NCBI RefSeq assembly: GCF_006539185.1
Contig: NZ_BJMN01000044.1
Coordinates: 28,155-92,154, forward strand
Length of the DNA: 64,000 nucleotides
DNA from: Streptomyces gardneri
GTDB lineage: Bacteria > Actinomycetota > Actinomycetes > Streptomycetales > Streptomycetaceae
Direction: 5' to 3'
Positions 58,261-64,000 of this stretch are shown piece by piece (the stretch's first letter is position 1; every line of letters starts with the position of its first letter). The notes under the pieces are model-generated. The model did not search any database. It was not told the DNA's origin and saw only the letters and a list, made by a program, of their open reading frames with translations. Position numbers and translations under genes: made by a program.

Positions 58261-58722
58261 ATGGCACGCACCCACGACCATCCCGGCGAGCAGGCCGCCG
58301 ACGACCCGATCAAGCTCCTCGCGATCCGGGACACCCCGCTCTCCGTGGACGAGGTCTTCCGGGCCGTCGGCGACGACGCCTCCGGCGGCACGACGCTCTT
58401 CGTGGGCACCGTGCGCAACCACGACGGAGGCGCGGACGTCGACGCCCTCGGCTACTCCTGCCACCCCACCGCCGAGGCGGAGATGCGCCGCGTCGCCGAG
58501 AAGGTCGTCGCCGACTACCCGGTCCGCGCGCTGGCCGCCGTGCACCGCGTCGGCGACCTCCGGATCGGCGACATCGCGGTCGTCGTCGCCGTCTCCTGCC
58601 CGCACCGCGGCGAGGCCTTCGAGGCCTGCCGCAAGCTGATCGACGACCTCAAGCACGAGGTTCCGATCTGGAAGCACCAGACCTTCTCCGACGGCACCGA
58701 GGAGTGGGTGGGGGCCTGCTGA
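58261..58722 (+). CDS. moaE: Molybdopterin synthase catalytic subunit MoaE
   Basis: A 153-aa MoaE. Motifs: TTLFVGTVRNHDGG, LGYSCHPTAEAEMRRVAEK, AVHRVGDLRIGDIAVVVAV, CPHRGEAFEACRKLIDDLK, and HEVPIWKHQTFSDG with the catalytic Lys at about 138. With thiocarboxylated MoaD it inserts sulfur into precursor Z to give molybdopterin; MoeZ (24.4 kb) supplies the sulfur carrier. No ribosome site is seen before ATG 58261. The N-terminal 25 residues (THDHPGEQAADD) are an extension beyond the usual family start. Confidence 0.95.
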   Translation: MARTHDHPGEQAADDPIKLLAIRDTPLSVDEVFRAVGDDASGGTTLFVGTVRNHDGGADVDALGYSCHPTAEAEMRRVAEKVVADYPVRALAAVHRVGDLRIGDIAVVVAVSCPHRGEAFEACRKLIDDLKHEVPIWKHQTFSDGTEEWVGAC

Positions 58723-58871
58723 GGCCGTGCCGGGAGCGGTCCCGGCCCGCAAGGCGACGCGCCGACTGCGCGTAGCCGAACGCCCGATTTGCGTAACCGG
58801 CCCCCAGGCAGCAGCGTTGATGCCACAGATGAATAGTCTGCTGGTCAACTCACTGGGGATGGGAGGTCGGG

Positions 58872-59099
58872 ATGGCAGCGCTGGCCTGGTTGCTGATTCC
58901 GCTTTTCGCAGTCGTCGGCGCGGCGATATGGGGAAGCTGGGCTTCGAGGAACAAGACGATAGGTGACGTGGCCGAGCTCGCCGGCTACGCCCGCTTCCGG
59001 GACGCGATGGAGCGTTCCCACATCACGACCGCCGACTCCGTCGTCCAGGAGCGCGAGGCGGCCACGACGGTGAGTCCCGTGTCCACACCGTCCAGCTGA
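58872..59099 (+). CDS. Small single-pass membrane protein
   Basis: A 75-aa protein: residues 2-22 (AALAWLLIPLFAVVGAAIWG) form a membrane helix, followed by a charged helix (SRNKTIGDVAELAGYARFRD) and a Thr/Ser-rich tail. GGAGGT is six bases before ATG 58872. I recall similar small proteins in Streptomyces just before the PDZ-Lon protease gene; no function is known. It could be a partner or substrate of the neighbouring membrane protease (inference only). Confidence 0.75.
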   Translation: MAALAWLLIPLFAVVGAAIWGSWASRNKTIGDVAELAGYARFRDAMERSHITTADSVVQEREAATTVSPVSTPSS

Positions 59100-59186
59100 C
59101 GCGGCCCGCCGGCCGCCCCCGTACGGACAGCCCCGTACGGACCGCCCCAGGGGTGCACCCACAGGCGAGTCCCGTACTGTCGTTCC

Positions 59187-60275
59187 ATGCCACGCCGCAC
59201 CGCGACGATGCTCGCCTCCACCCTGGTGTTGATCTGTCTGCTCATCGCAGGCGTCCTGATCCCGGTGCCGTACGCGGAGATGAGTCCCGGTCCCACGGTC
59301 AACACCCTGGGAGAGGCCAGGGGAGAGCCCGTCCTCTCGATCTCCGGACGCAAGACATACCCGACCGACGGTCACCTCAACATGACGACGGTCCGTGTCA
59401 CCAGCGCGGACTACAAGATGAACGCCGTCGAGGCGGTCTACGGCTGGCTCGCCCACGACAACGTGGTGGTGCCGCACGACACGCTCTACCCGGACGGCAA
59501 GACCGAGGAGCAGTCGAGCCAGGAGAACGCCGAGGAGTTCAGCCAGTCCCAGGAGAGCGCCAAGGTGGCGGCCCTCGGGGAGCTGGGCATCCCGGTGACC
59601 AGCCGGGTCATCGTCGCCACCGTCGTCAAGGACTCCCCGGCGGAGGGCAAGCTGCACGCCGGTGACGTCATCAGGGCCGTCGACGGCGTGAAGGTCACCG
59701 AGCCGGGCGACGTCGCCGAGCAGGTCACGAAGCGCAAGCCCGGCCAGGACGTCGAGTTCACGATCGTCCCCGCCAAGGAGGCCGCCGAGGCCGAGAAGGC
59801 CCGTAAGGAGCCCACCGTCACGCGGAAGGTGGTCATCAGGACCGCCACCTCGGAGGAGGGCGACCGGGCCATCGTCGGCATCCAGGCCGGGACCGACCAC
59901 GTCTTCCCGTTCACCATCGACATCAACCTCGCCGACGTCGGCGGCCCCAGCGCCGGCCTGATGTTCGCCCTCGGCATCGTCGACAAGCTCACCCCGGAGA
60001 GCCTCACCGACGGCAAGTTCATCGCCGGCACGGGCACCATCGACGACAAGGGGAAGGTCGGTCCGATCGGCGGCATCGACATGAAGCTCGTCGGCGCGCG
60101 CAACGCGGGCGCGCAGTACTTCCTCACCCCCGCCGACAACTGCGCGTCCGCCGCCTCCGACACGCCCGACGGTCTGACCCTGATCAAGGTGGACACCATC
60201 GACGACGCCACCAAGTCGCTGGAGAAGCTCCGCAAGGGCGACACGGCGGACCTGCCGCGCTGCTCCGCGGGCTGA
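59187..60275 (+). CDS. Membrane-anchored PDZ-Lon protease (YlbL family)
   Basis: A 362-aa protease. One membrane helix at residues 8-27 (MLASTLVLICLLIAGVLIP), a PDZ domain at about 140-210 (PAEGKLHAGDVIRAVDGVKV) and a C-terminal Lon-type domain. The catalytic dyad is Ser255 (GGPSAGLMFAL) and Lys300 (DMKLVGARNAG). In Bacillus, YlbL acts in DNA-damage checkpoint recovery by degrading a membrane inhibitor; the role here is not known. TACTGT lies 6 bases before the ATG with no ribosome site, so it is probably leaderless. A strong terminator follows at 60295. Confidence 0.93.
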   Translation: MPRRTATMLASTLVLICLLIAGVLIPVPYAEMSPGPTVNTLGEARGEPVLSISGRKTYPTDGHLNMTTVRVTSADYKMNAVEAVYGWLAHDNVVVPHDTLYPDGKTEEQSSQENAEEFSQSQESAKVAALGELGIPVTSRVIVATVVKDSPAEGKLHAGDVIRAVDGVKVTEPGDVAEQVTKRKPGQDVEFTIVPAKEAAEAEKARKEPTVTRKVVIRTATSEEGDRAIVGIQAGTDHVFPFTIDINLADVGGPSAGLMFALGIVDKLTPESLTDGKFIAGTGTIDDKGKVGPIGGIDMKLVGARNAGAQYFLTPADNCASAASDTPDGLTLIKVDTIDDATKSLEKLRKGDTADLPRCSAG

Positions 60276-60294
60276 CCGGCCCGGACACGCACGA

Positions 60295-60324
60295 GGGGCG
60301 CCCGGTCGGCCGACCGGGCGCCCC
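60295..60324. terminator. Bidirectional terminator after the PDZ-Lon gene
   Basis: GGGGCGCCCGGTCGG is followed directly by its exact reverse complement (CCGACCGGGCGCCCC) and CCTCTTC. It separates the convergent PDZ-Lon and PPA1309-family genes. Confidence 0.85.
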
Positions 60325-60373
60325 CTCTTCGTACCGCCGCCGTGGACCGGCGTGGCTCAGGGCCTGGCGTGGC

Positions 60374-60925
60374 TCAGGACTCGAAGGTCGCCGACAGTGC
60401 CTCGGCGAGCCCGGGCACGAGGTCGGGGCCGGTCAGGACCTCGGTCGTCGTGTCCTTCTCCCGCAGCCGGATCGCCGCCTCGCGGGCGCCGCCGCGCAGC
60501 ACCGCCACGGTCATCCGGACCTCCTGGCGGTCCGGGTGCGCGGCGACCCACTTGGCGAGCTGCTTCTCGCTCAGCCCCTGCGGCACCTGGGACTCGGCCG
60601 ACGGCGGCAGCATCAGGCGCTCCACGGTCAGGGCGCAGCCCGCCACGGAGGAGGGCCAGGCGATCGTGCCGAGGAACTCGTCGAGCGGCTTCCCGCGCGG
60701 CAGCTTGTCCTGCTCGATGGGGGTGAAGGCGGTGGCGTCGTCGCCCAGGCCGAGCTGGGAGGCGAGCGCGGGCTCCTTGGCGCGGAGCCGTGCGGTGTCG
60801 ACGAGGGCGAACAGACGGGCCGGCTGGTTCCAGCCGAGACCCGACGCGTACTCGTCGATCTCGAGTACTGCGCGGGTGAGGGGGCTCGCGGCCATCGCCG
60901 GGCCTGAGGGGGAAACGTTGGACAT
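60374..60925 (-). CDS. PPA1309-family conserved protein
   Basis: A 183-aa protein: SPLTRAVLEIDEYASGLGWN near the start, RLFALVDTARLRAKEPALAS, FTPIEQDKLPRGKPLDEFLG, and WPSSVAGCALTVERLMLPPS. I recognise this as the PPA1309 family, widespread in actinobacteria with unknown function. No membrane segments. ATG 60925 has AGGA about 9 bases upstream. It is divergent from the UPF0182 gene; the 123-base gap between the two starts must hold both promoters. Confidence 0.85.
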   Translation of the reverse strand: MSNVSPSGPAMAASPLTRAVLEIDEYASGLGWNQPARLFALVDTARLRAKEPALASQLGLGDDATAFTPIEQDKLPRGKPLDEFLGTIAWPSSVAGCALTVERLMLPPSAESQVPQGLSEKQLAKWVAAHPDRQEVRMTVAVLRGGAREAAIRLREKDTTTEVLTGPDLVPGLAEALSATFES

Positions 60926-61048
60926 GACCAATATCCTGCCTCGTCTTGCCCCGAAGACGGGAACTAGGTAAAGCCTCAGTAAGTTGCACCATTGGGCTCT
61001 ACGATCGCGGGGCCTGCTTTCAGACGCATCAACATCGAGGGGCGCACG

Positions 61049-63955
61049 TTGGCTTTCCAGATGCCGGACCGCGGCGGTAGCCCGTCCGGGCCGAGGATGA
61101 GAGTCGGCCGGCCGTCCCGGCGGGCCCGCACCCTGCTCATGACACTCGGGGTGCTGGCCGTCCTGGCCATGGCGTTCGTGATGTTCGCCGGGTTCTGGAC
61201 GGACTGGCTCTGGTACCGCTCGGTCAAGTACTCGTCCGTGTTCACCACCACTCTGTGGACCAAGATCGGGCTCTTCGCCGTCTTCGGTCTCCTCATGGGG
61301 CTCGCCGTCGGCCTGAACATCTGGCTGGCGTACCGGCTGCGTCCGCCGCTCAGCGCGATGTCGCTGGAGCAGCAGAGCCTCGACCGGTACCGGATGGGGG
61401 TCGCCCCCTTCAAGAAGTGGGTGCTGCTCGCGGTCACGGTCCTGGTGGGGCTGATCGCCGGAGCCTCCGCCTCGGGTCAGTGGCGCACCTGGCTCATGTG
61501 GGTCAACGGCGTGAAGTTCGGCCAGAAGGACCCGCAGTTCGGTCTCGACGTGGCGTTCTACGCCTTCGACCTGCCCTGGTACCGCTTCCTCCTCGCCTTC
61601 GGCTTCGCCGCCGCCGTGCTGTCGCTGATCGCCGCCGCGCTCACGCACTACCTGTACGGCGGACTGCGGATCACCAGCCCGGGCGCCCGCGCGACCGCCG
61701 CCGCCACCGGTCACCTCTCGGTGCTGCTCGGCATCTTCGTCTCGCTCAAGGCCGTGGCGTACTGGCTCGACCGGTACGGCCTGGCCGTGAAGTCCAGCGA
61801 CTTCAAGGCCACCGGCAACTGGACGGGCCTGCGGTACGTCGACGCCAACGCGTACCTGCCGGCGAAGACCATCCTGTTCTGCATCGCCGCGATCTGCGCC
61901 GTGCTGTTCTTCGCGACGCTCTGGCGCCGCACCTGGCAGCTGCCGGTGATCGGCTTCGGCCTGATGGTGCTCTCGGCGGTCCTCATCGGCGGCCTGTACC
62001 CGGCCATCGTGCAGAAGTTCCAGGTCCAGCCGAACGAGCAGGCCAAGGAAGCGCCGTACATCCAGAAGAACATCGACGCGACCCGCAAGGCGTACGCGAT
62101 CGACTCGACGAAGCCCGAGAACTACTCGGGCAAGTCGACGGTCAAGGCCAAGGACCAGCTCCGCACGGACGCCGACTCGGCGGCCAGCTACCGCGTCCTC
62201 GACCCGAACATCGTCTCGCCGACGTTCCAGCAGCTGGAGCAGAAGCGGAAGTACTACCAGTTCCCGACGACCCTGGACGTGGACCGCTACCAGGGCAGGG
62301 ACACGGTCATCGGTCTGCGGGAGCTCAACATCAAGGGCATCCCGAAGCGGAACTGGATCAACGACCACTTCACCTACACCCACGGCTACGGCGCGATCAT
62401 GGCCAAGGGTACGCAGACGGACGCCAACGGCTCCCCGGTCTTCACCGAGTCCGGGCTGCCGACGACCGGTGACGTCGGCGAGTACCAGCAGCGGATCTAC
62501 TACGGCGAGAAGACCGACCAGTACTCGATCGTGGGCGGCCCGCAGAAGGAGCTGGACTACGAGGAGAACGGCGAGAAGACCACCAGCTACAAGGAGAAGA
62601 GCGGCGTCAGCCTCTCCGGCGCGTTCAACCGCGCCGCCTACGCGGTGGCCTTCAGCGAGCCGCAGATCCTCTACTCGGGGGCCATCGGCGAGGGCTCGCG
62701 GATCCTCTACAACCGCACGCCCAAGGAGCGCGTCGAGGCCGTCGCGCCCTGGCTGACCATCGACGGCGACGCCTACCCGGCGGTCGTCAACGGCCGGATC
62801 CAGTGGATCGTCGACGCCTACACGACGACCAACGGCTACCCGTACGCCTCGCGGACCACGCTCGGCGACACCACGGCCGACTCCCTGACCGTCGGCAACC
62901 AGCAGCGCGCCGTCGTCGCCCAGCAGAACCAGGTCAACTACATCCGCAACTCGGTGAAGGCCACCGTCGACGCCTACGACGGCACGGTGAACCTCTACCA
63001 GTGGGACACGCAGGACCCGGTCCTCAAGACCTGGATGAAGGCCTTCCCGGACACGGTGAAGGCGAAGTCCGAGATCGACGGCGACCTGATGGAGCACCTG
63101 CGCTACCCGCAGGACATGTTCAAGGTCCAGCGCGAGCTGCTGACCCGCTACCACGTCACCGACCCCGCGCAGTTCTACAGCGGCTCGGACGCCTGGCAGG
63201 TGCCGGACGACCCGACCAACAAGGACGGCAACGCGGTCCCGCCGTACTACCTGAGCATGAAGATGCCCGGGGACACGGCGCAGCGCTTCTCGCTGACGAC
63301 GACGTTCACGCCGAACGGCCGGCCCAACCTGGGCGGCTTCATGGCGGTCGACGCCGACGCCACCAGCAAGGAGTACGGCCGGCTGAGACTGCTGCGGGTC
63401 ACCGAGGACGTGCCGGGTCCGGCCCAGGTGCAGAGCAAGCTCAACGGTCTGCCGGACGTCGCCCAGTTCGTCCGGGACATGAAGGGCGCCGACTCCGACA
63501 TCCAGTACGGCAACCTGCTGACCGTGCCGCTCGACGGCGGGTTCCTGTACGTGGAGCCGGTGTACGCCCAGGGCCGGAACGCCCTGTACCCGCTCCTGAA
63601 GAAGGTCGCGGTGTCCTACGTGGACGCGGACCAGCCGGACGGTGACACGACCAAGGACACCACCGTGTTCGAGGACAACCTCACCGACGCGCTGAACGCG
63701 GTCTTCGGGGTGGATGCGCCGACGAAGCCCACGACCCCGCCGAAGGACGGCACCACGCCTCCGGCACCCACGTCGAACGACGCCGCGCTGAAGGCGGCCA
63801 TCGCCGACGCCCAGAAGGCGTACGACGCGGGCGAGGCGGCGCTCCAGAAGGGCGACTGGACGGCGTACGGCAAGGCGCAGGAGGACCTTCAGGACGCTCT
63901 CCAGCGCGCGGCGGACGCCGGAGCGAAGCTCAAGAGCACGGGGACAAGCGGCTGA
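61049..63955 (+). CDS. UPF0182 large membrane protein
   Basis: A 968-aa protein of the actinobacterial UPF0182 family. Seven N-terminal membrane helices (about residues 30-320, the first being TLLMTLGVLAVLAMAFVMFA) precede a long extracytoplasmic region (NIVSPTFQQLEQKRKYYQFP, DVDRYQGRDTVIGLRELNIK, NWINDHFTYTHGYG). It ends with a Pro/Thr linker and a short helical tail (AALKAAIADAQKAYDAGEAA). Function unknown; conserved next to the PDZ-Lon protease in mycobacteria. TTG at 61049 is chosen as start: GAGGGG is six bases upstream and homologues begin at this point (AFQMPDRGG). After the stop, the last 45 bases of the window show no gene. Confidence 0.92.
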   Translation: MAFQMPDRGGSPSGPRMRVGRPSRRARTLLMTLGVLAVLAMAFVMFAGFWTDWLWYRSVKYSSVFTTTLWTKIGLFAVFGLLMGLAVGLNIWLAYRLRPPLSAMSLEQQSLDRYRMGVAPFKKWVLLAVTVLVGLIAGASASGQWRTWLMWVNGVKFGQKDPQFGLDVAFYAFDLPWYRFLLAFGFAAAVLSLIAAALTHYLYGGLRITSPGARATAAATGHLSVLLGIFVSLKAVAYWLDRYGLAVKSSDFKATGNWTGLRYVDANAYLPAKTILFCIAAICAVLFFATLWRRTWQLPVIGFGLMVLSAVLIGGLYPAIVQKFQVQPNEQAKEAPYIQKNIDATRKAYAIDSTKPENYSGKSTVKAKDQLRTDADSAASYRVLDPNIVSPTFQQLEQKRKYYQFPTTLDVDRYQGRDTVIGLRELNIKGIPKRNWINDHFTYTHGYGAIMAKGTQTDANGSPVFTESGLPTTGDVGEYQQRIYYGEKTDQYSIVGGPQKELDYEENGEKTTSYKEKSGVSLSGAFNRAAYAVAFSEPQILYSGAIGEGSRILYNRTPKERVEAVAPWLTIDGDAYPAVVNGRIQWIVDAYTTTNGYPYASRTTLGDTTADSLTVGNQQRAVVAQQNQVNYIRNSVKATVDAYDGTVNLYQWDTQDPVLKTWMKAFPDTVKAKSEIDGDLMEHLRYPQDMFKVQRELLTRYHVTDPAQFYSGSDAWQVPDDPTNKDGNAVPPYYLSMKMPGDTAQRFSLTTTFTPNGRPNLGGFMAVDADATSKEYGRLRLLRVTEDVPGPAQVQSKLNGLPDVAQFVRDMKGADSDIQYGNLLTVPLDGGFLYVEPVYAQGRNALYPLLKKVAVSYVDADQPDGDTTKDTTVFEDNLTDALNAVFGVDAPTKPTTPPKDGTTPPAPTSNDAALKAAIADAQKAYDAGEAALQKGDWTAYGKAQEDLQDALQRAADAGAKLKSTGTSG

Positions 63956-64000
63956 CCTGAGGTTTTCCCTCCCCGCGTCGTGATACTGTGGTTTCACCGA

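Noticed and set aside
63957..64000. Promoter or tRNA start at the end of the window
   Set aside because: TACTGT at 63984-63989 resembles a -10, but no -35 or gene follows within the window, so nothing can be supported.

Overview
The window is high-GC, densely packed chromosomal DNA from a Streptomyces or a close relative. Third codon positions are almost all G/C. There is a complete WblC (WhiB7) regulator, together with DUF3152, DUF3107, UPF0182, mycoredoxin, MoeZ and an AdnA/AdnB-type helicase-nuclease pair. I see no insertion sequence, prophage, integrase, CRISPR array, rRNA or tRNA. Most of the window is a conserved actinobacterial housekeeping block. From memory, its gene content and order run parallel to the Mycobacterium tuberculosis stretch around Rv3193c-Rv3212 (UPF0182, PDZ/Lon protease, zinc metalloprotease, ThiF-like, ABC1 kinase, whiB7, uvrD2, mycoredoxin, nudC, adnB, adnA, alkyltransferase-like, moeZ, DUF3152, tetR, DUF3107, ferritin-like, rhlE). 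Lineage-specific genes have been added to it.

Region by region. 1-4.7 kb: end of a DUF6758 gene, a PHP phosphoesterase, a MarC membrane protein, a 50-aa protein divergent from a NYN-domain nuclease, and an alpha/beta hydrolase. 4.7-13.2 kb: a DEAD-box RNA helicase with a very long repetitive tail and a probable CTG start, a ferritin-like protein, a small membrane protein, DUF3107, a TetR regulator, a small acidic protein, another hydrolase and a membrane-anchored DUF3152 metalloprotease-like protein. 13.3-19 kb: an oligopeptide-type ABC importer operon (binding lipoprotein, two permeases, one double ATPase), each gene overlapping the next by 4 bases, preceded by a promoter and an unannotated 31-codon leader peptide. 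19.1-24.4 kb: a four-gene operon (PelF-like glycosyltransferase, polytopic membrane protein, sugar epimerase, spherulin-4-like glycosidase) that looks like a reduced Pel-type polysaccharide locus. 24.4-32.2 kb: moeZ, two tandem secreted tripeptidyl-peptidase-like lipoproteins, a flippase-like membrane protein with a degenerate kinase-like middle, and an alkyltransferase-like DNA repair protein.

32.5-46.5 kb is rich in DNA repair: AdnA-like and AdnB-like helicase-nucleases separated by two duplicated exported proteins, then an M20 peptidase, NudC, mycoredoxin and UvrD2. 46.5-50.8 kb: the wblC control region (AT-rich activator box, promoter, upstream ORF, hairpin, intrinsic terminator), wblC, a translationally coupled small gene, a zinc-ribbon protein, an ABC1/UbiB kinase and a ThiF-like protein. 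50.9-64 kb: a YgjP-like metalloprotease, a TerD-AIM24 fusion with two AIM24 proteins, a NUDIX hydrolase and zinc metalloprotease pair, an SDR-type epimerase, MoaE, a small membrane protein, a PDZ-Lon protease, a PPA1309-family protein and a UPF0182 membrane protein.

Many genes have a TANNNT hexamer 6-7 bases before the start codon and no ribosome site, so leaderless transcription is common here. The most interesting candidates are the Pel-like operon, the leader peptide before the ABC importer, the separated adnA/adnB with palindromic repeats inserted in frame, the TerD/AIM24 trio and the pseudokinase-like flippase. None is proven new from sequence alone.
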